Shown here one piece after another: positions 1 to 8,935 of a DNA stretch of 64,000 bases (its first letter is position 1; each line of letters starts with the position of its first letter). The notes beneath the pieces are model-generated. The model saw nothing but the letters and a program-made list of their open reading frames with translations. It did no database searches and was not told the DNA's origin. The position numbers were made by a program, and so were the translations under genes. This DNA comes from GCA-958296115 sp965222445 (GTDB lineage Bacteria; Chloroflexota; Dehalococcoidia; Lucifugimonadales; CAJWER01): the NCBI GenBank assembly GCA_965222445.1, contig CBDCTY010000002.1:806001-870000 (forward strand), in the 5' to 3' direction.

Positions 1-1260
1 CCCACGCAACAGCACCGGCGCTGCCGTGTCCAGGTGGCTCACGGCCTGGCCGGCCAGGTCGGCGGCCCGGTTGCCCGCTGCGTCCTGGATGGGGTTGTCC
101 CCGGCGCTGGCCGCCGCGTAGCTCACCGTCACCGTATCGGTCCTGGCCACCGCCTCAGCCAACGTCAGCGTCACCGTCATGCCGCCGAGGGCCACGCTGC
201 TCACCGTCCGGCCCGCGCCCGCCACGCTCACCGTGTAGGCCCCGACCGCAGGCAGTTCGGCGCTCAGCGCCTCGTTATAGGTCAGCACCAAGCTCGTCCC
301 CTCCACCGTCGCCGTGGACAGCGTGGGGGCTGTGAAGTCGCTCTTCACCGCATAGTTGGTGAAGCTGGGAGCATCGTTGTCGGCCAGGTCACGGACCCGA
401 AAGGAGGGACCCGCTAACGCCTTGAGGTAGCTCACCGTCACCGCCTGGCCCTCGCTCACCGCCGAGACCAGCGTGAGAGAGACGGTGTCGGGGGCGCTGG
501 CGCGGACGCGACCGCCCTGGGTGGCCCGTTCGGCGCCGTCCACTGTGACTTCGAAGGCAGTATTGGCGCTCAGGAGCCTAACTTTCAGCGGCTCGTTGTA
601 GACCAGCAACACCTCGCTGCCCCGCACCTCCCCACGCAACAGCACCGGCGCTGCCGTGTCCAGGTGGCTCACGGCCTGGCCGGCCAGGTCGGCGGCCCGG
701 TTGCCCGCTGCGTCCTGGATGGGGTTGTCCCCGGCGCTGGCCGCCGCGTAGCTCACCGTCACCGTATCGGTCCTGGCCACCGCCTCAGCCAACGTCAGCG
801 TCACCGTCATGCCGCCGAGGGCCACGCTGCTCACCGTCCGGCCCGCGCCCGCCACGCTCACCGTGTAGGCCCCGACCGCAGGCAGTTCGGCGCTCAGCGC
901 CTCGTTATAGGTCAGCACCAAGCTCGTCCCCTCCACCGTCGCCGTGGACAGCGTGGGGGCTGTGAAGTCGCTCTTCACCGCATAGTTGGTGAAGCTGGGA
1001 GCATCGTTGTCGGCCAGGTCACGGACCCGAAAGGAGGGACCCGCTAACGCCTTGAGGTAGCTCACCGTCACCGCCTGGCCCTCGCTCACCGCCGAGACCA
1101 GCGTGAGAGAGACGGTGTCGGGGGCGCTGGCGCGGACGCGACCGCCCTGGGTGGCCCGTTCGGCGCCGTCCACTGTGACTTCGAAGGCAGTATTGGCGCT
1201 CAGGAGCCTAACTTTCAGCGGCTCGTTGTAGACCAGCAACACCTCGCTGCCCCGCACCTC
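1..1260. repeat. Perfect 630-bp tandem repeat (2 full copies, start of a third)
   Basis: Positions 1-630 and 631-1260 appear identical by eye, and the first about 30 bases of the unit recur at 1261 before the sequence diverges. The period of 630 is a multiple of three, so each copy adds 210 residues (two Ig/SwmB-like domains) to the surface protein on the minus strand. More copies may lie left of the window. Perfect identity implies very recent duplication or gene conversion, or an assembly effect. Confidence 0.95.
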
Positions 1261-3429
1261 CCCACGCAACAGCACCGGCGCTGCCGTGTCCACGACCTTG
1301 TGGCCGGACTGGGCTTCCAGGGCAGCGTGCTTGCGCACCGCGTTCCGGTCCTCGGCGTCCGTCAGGGTGGCGGAACCCACCAGGAGCGCCATCGCGCCGC
1401 TGCCGTCCGGCTTGGGGAACACGCCGTCGGTGTCCACTACTCCTCTTTGCACCGTGTACCGAAAGGCCAGGGAACGGGCCGTTCCGCTGGTCGCTCCCCC
1501 TCTCACCAGGCGAGCGACCTTCGTCGCGCCCCCGATGTCCAGCCGCACCCGGATGTCCGACCCGCTGCCCGATACGTCCCAGGTCACGTCCTCGGACCAG
1601 GTGACCGTCACCTCGATGGCTTCGCCAACCCCATAGGTGTCTCCCGACGCCGGGGAGGAGGTCAGCGCCACCCCGGTGATGTAGACGCCTCCCGCACGCA
1701 CGCCGTTGGCTTGAGCGCGGTCGCCGCCTAGAGCCCCGTTCCGCGCTCTCACCGCCACGTCGTAGAGGACGCCGGGCTCCAGGACGCCGATGGTGTGGCT
1801 GCGGGCGGCGGCGTCGTGGATTCGGTTGGACTGCTCGGTATCTGTGGTTCCCGACTTCTTATGGAGGACCGTCCATCCCGTCGGGGTGTTTCCGTCGTTG
1901 GCGGGCGTCCACCTGAGCGTGATCTCACCGACTCCGGGTCCCCGCTCGGCGGTGCCCGTGGGGGCGGCGGGACAGCCTGCCAGCGTGCAACCGCTACCAA
2001 TATCTGTCAGTGGAACTGTGTGGCTCGACGCAGCCCGGACCGTCCGCCTCAAAGCCACGACCTCGACCCTCAGCGCCGCCGCATCTCCGCAGCCGGCGTC
2101 GTTGCAGGCTTCCACCTGCACCACCCATTCGCCGTGGTCGGCCACGGTGAACTCGGCATTAGAGACAGTGGCGATGACATGGTTGTCCCCGAAGCCTCCG
2201 TCGGATGTGCGCCAGCGGACCCTGTAAGAGTCAGCGCCGCCAACGTCGTCCCAGGTAGCCGAGAGGTTCAACTCTCCCGGCGTGGCGCTGACCGCCAGGT
2301 TCCGGGGCTGTTCCGGTGGGAGTTGCTGGACCGTAACCGTCCGGCCCGCGCCGGCGCCGCAACCCGCCTTGTTGCAGGCTTCCACCCGCACCACCCACTG
2401 GCCGTAGTCGGCCACGGTGAAGTCGGCGCTGGAGTCCGTGGCGATGACCTGATTGTCCCCGAAGCTCCCGTCGGATGTGCGCCAGCGCAGCTTGTAGGAA
2501 TCCGCGCCGTCCACCTCGTCCCAGGTCGCCGAGAGGCTCAGCGAGCCGGGTTCGGCGACGACCTGTAATCCGGTGGGCCGTGCCGGGACCGGCTCCGGGG
2601 AGGGCGTCGGTGTCGGTGTAGGCGCTGCTGTCGGGGTCGGCTCCGGTGTCGGCGAGACGTCGGCCCACGTAACGGTAAGCGGGGCCGACGTGGCCGAAGC
2701 TCCTGAGTCGTAGGCTACTGTGACCCGGAACCTCCAGTTTTCGGTTCCGTTGGCGAGATAGGAGAGGGTCGAACCCGTGGCAATGGAAGCCCAACCGCCC
2801 AAATCCATTTCCCAACTGTACGAAGGCCCGGACCCCGAGGGAGCGTTCGAGATGTCCGCGCTCAGGATCACCTTTTCTCCAACCTTGGGGTTGGGCGGGT
2901 TGGCCCTGACGGAGACCTGCAATGGCGTAGGTTCCGGTGTCGGTCCGGGAGTTGGCTCCGGCGTGGGCGTAGGTGTGGCGGTTGGTTCAGGCGTAGCCGT
3001 TGGCTCCGGGGCTGGTTCCACCGTGAAGCGATGGCTGTTGGGCGGCCCGCATCCGGCGTCGTTGCAGGCCCGTACCCGCACCACCCAGTCGCCATAGTCC
3101 GCCACCGCGATGTTCGCGTTGGAAGACTGGACGGAAACCCCTTCGTTCAGCTCGTTGCCCGCGCCGGCCTCACGCCAGCGCACCTTGTAGGAGTCTGCGC
3201 CGTCCACGTCGTCCCAGTCCACCGCCGCGTTCAGTGAGCCGGACTCGGCGGTGACCTGTAGTCCCGTGGGCCTGGCCGGAGGTCCCGAGCCGTCGGCGGC
3301 GACCGCCTGACCTGGGGAGCTCTGTGTCACGGCAAGGGCAGCGAAGAGGACGAGGAGCAGCGCCGTGAGGCGATACGGCGGCCATCGGCCCACTGGCTGG
3401 ACGGGCGGGTATGGGCTGGGGCGGCTCAC
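1..3429 (-). CDS. Secreted FN3/Ig-like repeat surface protein, 3' end beyond window
   Basis: An open frame of 1143 codons starts at GTG (3427-3429), with a weak AGGGG about 8 nt upstream, and runs off the left edge. Residues about 23-36 are hydrophobic (LTALLLVLFAALAV) and form a probable signal peptide. Then follow an FN3-like domain (about 54-134), a Pro/Thr-rich linker, an Ig/PKD-like domain (about 168-258), a second Pro/Thr linker, three more FN3-like domains (about 285-567) and Ig-like modules resembling the SwmB family, which carry motifs such as VTVSYAAASAGDNPIQDAAG. The last 420 visible residues are two identical 210-residue units. The function is probably cell-surface adhesion or matrix interaction; this is inference from architecture. 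The nearest gene on the right is also on the minus strand but 365 bp away, so this gene probably has its own promoter. A GTG start and missing stop make automatic callers likely to miss it. Confidence 0.8.
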   Translation of the reverse strand, partial: MSRPSPYPPVQPVGRWPPYRLTALLLVLFAALAVTQSSPGQAVAADGSGPPARPTGLQVTAESGSLNAAVDWDDVDGADSYKVRWREAGAGNELNEGVSVQSSNANIAVADYGDWVVRVRACNDAGCGPPNSHRFTVEPAPEPTATPEPTATPTPTPEPTPGPTPEPTPLQVSVRANPPNPKVGEKVILSADISNAPSGSGPSYSWEMDLGGWASIATGSTLSYLANGTENWRFRVTVAYDSGASATSAPLTVTWADVSPTPEPTPTAAPTPTPTPSPEPVPARPTGLQVVAEPGSLSLSATWDEVDGADSYKLRWRTSDGSFGDNQVIATDSSADFTVADYGQWVVRVEACNKAGCGAGAGRTVTVQQLPPEQPRNLAVSATPGELNLSATWDDVGGADSYRVRWRTSDGGFGDNHVIATVSNAEFTVADHGEWVVQVEACNDAGCGDAAALRVEVVALRRTVRAASSHTVPLTDIGSGCTLAGCPAAPTGTAERGPGVGEITLRWTPANDGNTPTGWTVLHKKSGTTDTEQSNRIHDAAARSHTIGVLEPGVLYDVAVRARNGALGGDRAQANGVRAGGVYITGVALTSSPASGDTYGVGEAIEVTVTWSEDVTWDVSGSGSDIRVRLDIGGATKVARLVRGGATSGTARSLAFRYTVQRGVVDTDGVFPKPDGSGAMALLVGSATLTDAEDRNAVRKHAALEAQSGHKVVDTAAPVLLRGEVRGSEVLLVYNEPLKVRLLSANTAFEVTVDGAERATQGGRVRASAPDTVSLTLVSAVSEGQAVTVSYLKALAGPSFRVRDLADNDAPSFTNYAVKSDFTAPTLSTATVEGTSLVLTYNEALSAELPAVGAYTVSVAGAGRTVSSVALGGMTVTLTLAEAVARTDTVTVSYAAASAGDNPIQDAAGNRAADLAGQAVSHLDTAAPVLLRGEVRGSEVLLVYNEPLKVRLLSANTAFEVTVDGAERATQGGRVRASAPDTVSLTLVSAVSEGQAVTVSYLKALAGPSFRVRDLADNDAPSFTNYAVKSDFTAPTLSTATVEGTSLVLTYNEALSAELPAVGAYTVSVAGAGRTVSSVALGGMTVTLTLAEAVARTDTVTVSYAAASAGDNPIQDAAGNRAADLAGQAVSHLDTAAPVLLRG

Positions 3430-3793
3430 GCCGTCAGCCCCTGTATCGGACTGTGGGGGCTAGGCGGGAGTGAAAATCGGGGGGGGGGGGGGTAGAACTA
3501 ATGCGCCATTATCGGCGCAAAAGGCACGGGCCGTGAACGCGGCGGTCGGCTGCGTTTCGGGTCGCGACATGGCGACGTTCATGCTCGTGCGGATGTTTAC
3601 CAAAGCACTACTCCCGCCGAGAGCTTACCCCTCAACCTGCAAGCCAGACTGAAGAGCGCAGAAACTCCCGGTAGGAAGTATCCTCCAATCGGGTGGGGAA
3701 AGTCAACGCGTACGCGGGCGCGCCCACGGCGGTTTACCGGGGTTGGCGAGGCGGGAAGCCTCGGGAGCGGACGAGTCGGTTCGGGAGCTGCCG
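3430..3793. other. Intergenic region with 14-G homopolymer upstream of the surface-protein gene
   Basis: There is no convincing gene here. The notable feature is a run of 14 G at 3479-3492, read as poly-C on the coding strand of the surface protein and lying 50-63 nt upstream of its GTG. A GATAAT hexamer on the minus strand, upstream of the tract, could be a -10 element, which would put the tract in the 5' leader. Length changes in the tract could alter expression. Confidence 0.6.
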
Positions 3794-4165
3794 CTACTCC
3801 CTGGCCTGTATGACGACGTGGCCGCCGTCCTCAACGTCTATGCTCAGGTTGTGACGGTCCAACAGCCGCATACCTATGAGGGGGGTGGCATCGGCGGCGT
3901 AGGCCACGACATCCCTTGTCTGGCCGTCCCACAGCACGGTGACGCCGTAGACGTCAAAGGTCACTTCACTGCCATCGGCCAAAACTGCTGAGGCACTGGT
4001 TACCGGGGGCAATCCCAGTCCTGCCACCAGTGCCGGCGGCAAGGTGAGGAACTCGCTGAAGCCGGTATCGATGACGGCTTCGATCTCCGGGCCCTGCCCC
4101 GACGGGCCTTGGACTGTAAGGGATACGACGGGTTCATAGGCGGCGTTCACCACTCCCTGGATCAC
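3794..4165 (-). CDS. Clan AA (retropepsin-like) aspartic protease
   Basis: A 123-residue protein with the single-lobe aspartic protease signature: AVIDTGFSEFLTLP with D33-T34-G35 as the catalytic triplet, followed by a hydrophobic flap region and the closing motif PLIGMRLLD near residue 96. These match the small clan AA family seen in cyanobacteria and other environmental bacteria, which is expected to act as a homodimer. The substrate is unknown. The ATG overlaps the stop of the upstream 104-residue gene by 4 nt (ATGA), so the two are translationally coupled. The family is often paired with a small acidic partner as here. No signal peptide is visible, so it is probably cytoplasmic. Confidence 0.75.
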   Translation of the reverse strand: MIQGVVNAAYEPVVSLTVQGPSGQGPEIEAVIDTGFSEFLTLPPALVAGLGLPPVTSASAVLADGSEVTFDVYGVTVLWDGQTRDVVAYAADATPLIGMRLLDRHNLSIDVEDGGHVVIQARE

Positions 4166-4476
4166 TCTGTCCTCCGCAGGGAGCCGCCGCCGATGCTAGC
4201 CAAGGCCCTGTACCCAGCCCGCTCACTCCAGATGTTGATAGCGTCCGGGCGCTGTGCCCGCAGACGGTCCACTGCTTCGAGAACCTCCGCGCCGATGGCC
4301 CACTCCCCGGTGTCCACGTCGATGGAGACGACCTCTCCAATGTGGTCGGCTTCGACCCGGTGGCGGATGTCCCGCTCGTATATCTCCTTGCCGAAGCGGG
4401 CGATCTCTTCTCGCGGGCGGGTTGGCGCGGTGGGCCTGGGCGATTGCGTGGGCGCTGTCTTCTCCGCATCTTTCAT
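4162..4476 (-). CDS. Small partner protein of the aspartic protease
   Basis: A 104-residue hydrophilic protein. Residues 1-20 are Pro/Thr-rich and probably disordered; the rest contains HIGEVVSIDVDTGEWAIG followed by a helix with AVDRLRAQRPDAINIWSERAG. I know this pattern from short conserved genes next to clan AA proteases, possibly an antitoxin-like or substrate partner, but no biochemical role is established. Its stop overlaps the protease start by 4 nt. A GGGGGG-rich stretch just upstream of the ATG at 4476 may act as ribosome binding site. Confidence 0.65.
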   Translation of the reverse strand: MKDAEKTAPTQSPRPTAPTRPREEIARFGKEIYERDIRHRVEADHIGEVVSIDVDTGEWAIGAEVLEAVDRLRAQRPDAINIWSERAGYRALASIGGGSLRRTE

Positions 4477-4590
4477 GCGTCCCCCCTTTCAAAGCGTGCT
4501 CCTACGTCCATCATTCTACCACTTTGCGGGAGTGTGAGACATAGAAAAAGGGGCAGTGAGCGGCCCGGCACTGGAGGCTAGAGCCACGGT

Positions 4591-6189
4591 TCACACTACA
4601 GGAATCGAGAGACCTCGGTGCGCCGACAGGCTGCCGAGCGACATCTCGAAGATGGGGGTATCTACCGTAAGCGGTGGTGGGCTGGACTTGACGAAATCAA
4701 GAACCGAGGCCGATTCCGACGTCACACCGTCGTTCGGCATGGGGATGGTGTACGTCAGAACGGCCTCGTCTCCGTTGACCTGGATGCCCTCTACGAAGTT
4801 GCGGATGAGGGCCTTGCGCTCAGGGAACGTCCCCTCTTGCAGGAACGCCCGGAAGTCAGCCACGTACCCCTTGATCTCCTCGGTGGTCGGAAGGGCAACC
4901 CTGCGCTGTTCAAGCTGGCGCTCGGCGTCGTCTCGCGCAGCCTCCAACTGCTCCTCACGGTGTCGTAGCGAGAAGATGCGGGGCGACAGGACCTCCAGCG
5001 TCAGCTCGCTGGTCTCAAGGGCCTCGTAGAGCCTCTGGAGCCTACTTTGCACGTCCGTTAGCTCAGCGTCGATGACCTCCAGCCTGCCGGACATCTCACC
5101 GGCCATAGCGTCGATCTCCTCGGCCACCAGCTGCACCAGCGCCACGATGGTCTCCTCGGTGAGGATTCGCTCCCTGATCTTCTCCACCACGAAGTCCTCC
5201 ACCCTGGGGGCGTTCAGGTAGCGGGCGCTGCACGTCCCCGCTCCTTCGGTGAACAGGGTGCCGCAGATGTAGTAGGCGAACTGCCCGCTCTTGGCTCCCT
5301 GGGCGCGATAGGGCCTGCCACAGACGCCGCACTTCAGCAAACCGCTCAGCAGGAACCTGCTCCTAACCCTGGCGGGTCTCTGCACCTTTGGCGCACGGTC
5401 CCGCATCGCCTGCTGCACGGCGTCGAACAGCTCCCTGGACACCAACGCGGGCCAGGCTCCTTCCACTCGCACCGGGTCCTGCGCCTTCTCCCCCTTCGTC
5501 GTCCGGCCCCACACGGCAGTACCCGTGTAGGCTTCGTTGTTCAGCAGGTAGTGGAGTCCTCCCTTGTACCAGCGCTTGCCCCGGTTGGTGACGCCCCGGT
5601 CGTTCAGGGTCTTGCATATCTCCTTGAGGCCGTTGCCTCGCAGCGAACTCTCGAATATCTCCTTCACCACCGGGGCGGTGGCCGGGTCTACCTCCAGGGT
5701 GGGACGCTCCTTCGCCCCCTGTCGCTGACCTTCACCCGCCTGTAGCCGAAGGGAGCGTTGGAGCCGAGGAAGAAGCCCCGGGACGCCGCTTCCCGCATCC
5801 CCCGGACGACCTCCTGGGCAAGATTTTCGCTGTAGAACTCGTCCACGCTCTCGATGATCCCCTCAAGCAGCCTGCCGGTGGCGTTGTCCTCGGCCTGCTC
5901 GGTGATGGACACCACGCGGATGCCCTTGCGCCGCAGCATCGACTTGAAGGCGACGGCGTGCTCGCGCTTTCTGGTGAAGCGGCTGAATTTCCAGACGAGA
6001 ATGACCTCGAAGGGAGCGTTGGGCTTGCCGCCCTCCTCGATCATCTCCCTGAACTGGGGCCTGTCGGCGACGCGGCCGCTCTCGGCCTCGTCCACATACT
6101 CCCGGGACACGGAGTAGCCGTTGGCCTTGGCGTAGTCCTTGAGCGCCCGCAGTTGGGCGGACAGAGGCTGTAGGTGCTTCTTCTTCATG
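4591..6189 (-). pseudogene. Large serine recombinase, decayed (frameshift; catalytic-serine segment missing)
   Basis: Two reading frames together encode a large serine recombinase. The first starts at ATG 6189 behind AGGAGG and reads MKKKHLQPLSAQLRALKDYA. The intact relative at 22531-24161 has a YARVSS catalytic-serine segment between these parts, so the nucleophile region has been deleted. The rest of the resolvase domain (WKFSRFTRKREHAVAFKSML) is kept. Near 5728, in a short G run, the frame shifts: the upstream frame ends at 5688, and the downstream one carries the recombinase domain, a zinc ribbon (CGVCGRPYRAQ plus a later Cys), a coiled coil and the C-terminus at 4591. It lies 50 nt (6189 to 6239) downstream of an antitoxin gene on the same strand. 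It is almost certainly inactive as a recombinase. Confidence 0.8.
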
Positions 6190-6238
6190 CTGTCCTCCTC
6201 TGCAATCTCTGATCGTGTCATCCAATGCTGCGACGCAC

Positions 6239-6547
6239 TCAGGATGCGTCGTTCGCTCCCGGCGCGGCGGACGCGTGAAGCCGGAGTCCCAAGGCGCTCA
6301 CCACCTTGAGCACGGTGGCGAACTCCGGGTTGCCGTCGGCGGACAGCGACTTGTAGAGGCTCTCCCTGCCCAGCCCGGTCTCTTCCGCAACTATCGCCAT
6401 TCTCCGGGCGCGGGCGATGTCTCCGAGGGTCGCCATTATCAGGCCCAAGTCGCCCTCTTCCAGCGCGACGTTCAGGTATGCCGCCATGTCCTCCTCGGTC
6501 TCAAGGTGCTCCGCCGGGTCCCACGGCCTTGTCTCTGTCTTTGCCAT
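6239..6547 (-). CDS. Addiction-module antitoxin (HI1420/HigA-like, HTH)
   Basis: A 102-residue protein of the HI1420-type antidote family. It begins with WDPAEHLETEEDMAAYLNVA, the typical N-terminus of this family, and continues with a helix-turn-helix region (GDIARARRMAIVAEETGLGR, then SLYKSLSADGNPEFATVLKVVSALGL). It neutralises the adjacent toxin and is expected to repress the operon. It follows the toxin gene with a 13-nt gap, the usual toxin-first order for this family, and lies upstream of the recombinase on the same strand, suggesting a stabilisation module carried with the recombinase. Confidence 0.85.
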   Translation of the reverse strand: MAKTETRPWDPAEHLETEEDMAAYLNVALEEGDLGLIMATLGDIARARRMAIVAEETGLGRESLYKSLSADGNPEFATVLKVVSALGLRLHASAAPGANDAS

Positions 6548-6560
6548 GTCTGCTGCCTCC

Positions 6561-6851
6561 CTAGAGTCCTCTCGCCAGCTCCAGCGCCCTTCGTATGTCC
6601 CGCTCCTGGCTGTCCTTGTCGCCTCCGGCCAGAAGGACGACCAGGGCCTGGCCTTGCTGCACGAAGTACACCCGGTAGCCCGGCCCGTAGTCGATGCGAA
6701 TCTCGGAACCCCCCTCGCCCACCGGCCTCACATCGCCGGGGTTGCCCAGGGACAGCCGCCGGATGCGGCTGTCGATTCTCACCCTGGCCTGCCTGTCCCG
6801 AAGCCGCCTGAACCAACGGGCGTATACCTCCGTCTGGCGAATCTCGACCAT
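6561..6851 (-). CDS. RelE/ParE-superfamily toxin (HI1419/Gp49-like)
   Basis: Beginning at ATG 6851 the protein reads MVEIRQTEVYARWFRRLRDR, the standard start of the HI1419-type toxin family; an upstream ATG at 6869 would add six residues but matches the family less well. Later features are RIDSRIRRLSLGNPGDVRPV, SEIRIDYGPGYRVYF and LLAGGDKDSQERDI, the conserved RelE-fold core. Toxins of this family are ribosome-dependent mRNA interferases. The antitoxin follows on the same strand. The residues expected for activity look intact. Confidence 0.85.
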   Translation of the reverse strand: MVEIRQTEVYARWFRRLRDRQARVRIDSRIRRLSLGNPGDVRPVGEGGSEIRIDYGPGYRVYFVQQGQALVVLLAGGDKDSQERDIRRALELARGL

Positions 6852-7524
6852 CACCCTATTGTAGGCCACAGGATACCTTGACGCAAGGGGTAATGGCCGA
6901 TTCGGGGGCGAAAACGGGCCAAATCAGGGCTCGCGCAGATGGACGCTGGAGGTCATCCGGCCAGGATGCCCCAGGACATGGCTCGACGGAGCGTGTCGGC
7001 GGTCTTTGCCCTGGCAGTCGGTCGGCGACGCGGCGCACAGCCCCCATGAGACCCCGCACATGTGCGACCCTTTGCAGGCTCTCTTCTTTTCGGCCCCTTC
7101 CACGCAGTATTGGGGGTGTACAGGAGTTTGAGTTTTGTCGGGAAGGCGCAAGGCGGGTCATAGGCAAGCTGAAACAGGGGTAAATCGCTCTCCTACAGGA
7201 CGGAAATAGTGAACACTTGTCGAAACACGGCGTTCCGGACCGCAATGACATCGCCAAACGTGGAGCGTGACATCGGCAGGCCCGTGGGAGCGGGGTCTCA
7301 ATGACAAAAAGCCTCCGAAACGGCCATTGAAGTGGGGGTGCGTTACGTCCGTCGGAAGGAGATGGCGGAGGCGCTCACGGCCCCTCTGAATGGGGTTGAC
7401 GCATGGCTCACCGGGACCGTGGCACGGAGACGCGTCAGCGCATCACGGGTCCTGGGATCGGGGACTCGTGGTCCGGGCACAGGGTGCAGTTGGGGCGGTC
7501 CCAGGGCCACATCGGGGCAAGCCC
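6852..7524. other. Intergenic region without a convincing gene
   Basis: About 670 bp between the toxin gene and the winged-helix gene. Short open frames on both strands have no recognisable motif and odd composition. The promoter for the toxin-antitoxin-recombinase unit should lie near 6852-6900, but no clear -35/-10 pair is evident. Confidence 0.4.
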
Positions 7525-8199
7525 CTACCTCAGCACAAACCACCACAGGAGAACGCTGCCGATCAGCAGCGCCAACAGCACGATGGCGGTCACGCGGAGC
7601 GCGATGACCACTTCCTTCGTCTCCTTGTGCTCGGCGGTCTCCTTGCGGTACGCCTCCTCCATCTCCGCATACGCCTGTCTGCCGGCGGATGCGGACTCCC
7701 TGGCCTCGTCCCGCTCCCGCTCCAGCTCCGAAGCTCGAAGCTTCAACTCGGATGTGCTTCGCTCCATCTCCCGCACGGTCCGCTCAAGCTCATGCTCCCT
7801 GGCGATGGCCCTGCGCACCACGCCGAAGCTGCGGCCGTCGTGGAGGGTGATGGCGGCGTCGAAGCGGCCCCTGCGGTGGAACTCCACGTTGGACCGAAGG
7901 CCGTCGATGCCGGGGGAGAGTGACGCGGCAAGACGGTAGACGGAGGCCACCCCGTCCATCCTGCGGATGAGCAGCGTGAGCCACTCCCTGGACATGGGAT
8001 AGGCTCGCACGAAGTCCGAGGATGTCTCAAAGCCGAGGACTCCCGTGGCCTGTCTGATGCCCTTGGTCGTCAGGCAGTACCTTTGGCTCGACGGCAGGTG
8101 GGTGGTCCCGTGGCTCACGCGCCCGGCGATGCCGTCGGCCAGCAGGTCGGCTAGGGCGCGGTGGACGGTCGTGTGAGGCTCGCCCAGGATGCCTGCCAA
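7525..8199 (-). CDS. Winged-helix, coiled-coil, tail-anchored membrane protein
   Basis: A 224-residue protein starting at TTG 8199; the frame is open upstream to the previous gene but offers no ATG or GTG. Residues 1-55 resemble a winged helix (TVHRALADLLADGIAGRVSH, then YCLTTKGIRQATG). Residues about 70-130 form a conserved middle region (MSREWLTLLIRRMDGVASVY). Residues about 130-190 are a charged coiled coil, and residues about 197-221 are a single transmembrane helix ending in WWFVLR. This layout suggests a DNA-binding regulator held at the membrane. It starts 34 nt after the response-regulator stop, so it is the third gene of a two-component operon and may be its output or accessory factor. 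I do not recognise a named family. Confidence 0.65.
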   Translation of the reverse strand: MAGILGEPHTTVHRALADLLADGIAGRVSHGTTHLPSSQRYCLTTKGIRQATGVLGFETSSDFVRAYPMSREWLTLLIRRMDGVASVYRLAASLSPGIDGLRSNVEFHRRGRFDAAITLHDGRSFGVVRRAIAREHELERTVREMERSTSELKLRASELERERDEARESASAGRQAYAEMEEAYRKETAEHKETKEVVIALRVTAIVLLALLIGSVLLWWFVLR

Positions 8200-8233
8200 C
8201 TCTGCTGAGTCGATGAATGGAACTGTTACGTGC

Positions 8234-8935
8234 TTATCGTCCGCACCCCGACTCGTCCAGCAGACCGTTTCGCACAGCCCAGACCACCAGCTCCTGCTTC
8301 GTCTCGATCTTGAGTTTGTCCTGGATGCCGTAGATGGCGTTTCGGACCGTCACCGGCTGGTTGCCCCTGACCTCAGCGATCTTCGCGTACGACAGGCCCT
8401 GGGCAAACAGCGCAAGAATCTCACGCTCCCTCTGTGTAAGCCTGCCAGGCTCCGATGCCTTCTCTCGCTGAGCCGATGCTCGGATCTCGGCAAACACGCG
8501 CCTCATCACGTTGGCAGGTATGCGGTACTCGCCATCCGCAACGTCGCGGACGGTACGCAGCAACTCCTCCTTGCCAGAATATTTCTGAAGGTATCCAGTG
8601 GCGCCCGCGGCTACTGCCTCCAATGCGGCGTCCTCTGCCGTTGCTGCTGTGAGAATCAACACTCTCGTATCCGGGAGCATCTCGGTGACCTCTCGGCAGG
8701 CGTCGATGCCGTTCTTGAGAGGCATCATCACATCCATGACGATTACGTTGGGCTTGAGCTCCTGGGCTATCCTTACTGCCGACTCGCCGTCTGCGGCCCC
8801 ACCCACCACCTCGAAGTCGCCGGACTGTTGCAGCACCTCGCGCAGACCGTCCCGCATGATCTCGTGGTCGTCCACGATCATCACCCTAGTCTTTGTGGCC
8901 GGCGCCAAGTTATGTGCCTCCCTGGCGAGTGTCAT
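8234..8935 (-). CDS. NarL/FixJ-type response regulator with LuxR HTH
   Basis: A 233-residue two-domain regulator. The receiver domain (about 17-130) shows the acidic pair in VMIVDDHE (D22, D23), the phosphoacceptor D68 in VIVMDVMMP, T96 and K118. The C-terminal LuxR-type helix-turn-helix (about 165-225) contains LTQREREILALFAQGLSYAK. One oddity is the recognition segment GNQPVTVRNAIYGIQDKL, which departs from the usual TVKxHVxxIxxKL, most visibly in lacking the typical His, so DNA specificity may be unusual. The ATG at 8935 lies inside the end of the histidine kinase gene (26-nt overlap), showing coupled translation with its cognate kinase. Confidence 0.9.
   Translation of the reverse strand: MTLAREAHNLAPATKTRVMIVDDHEIMRDGLREVLQQSGDFEVVGGAADGESAVRIAQELKPNVIVMDVMMPLKNGIDACREVTEMLPDTRVLILTAATAEDAALEAVAAGATGYLQKYSGKEELLRTVRDVADGEYRIPANVMRRVFAEIRASAQREKASEPGRLTQREREILALFAQGLSYAKIAEVRGNQPVTVRNAIYGIQDKLKIETKQELVVWAVRNGLLDESGCGR

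Noticed and set aside
34..1047. Two identical plus-strand 127-codon frames
   Set aside because: They are antisense to the duplicated 630-bp coding unit of the minus-strand surface protein.
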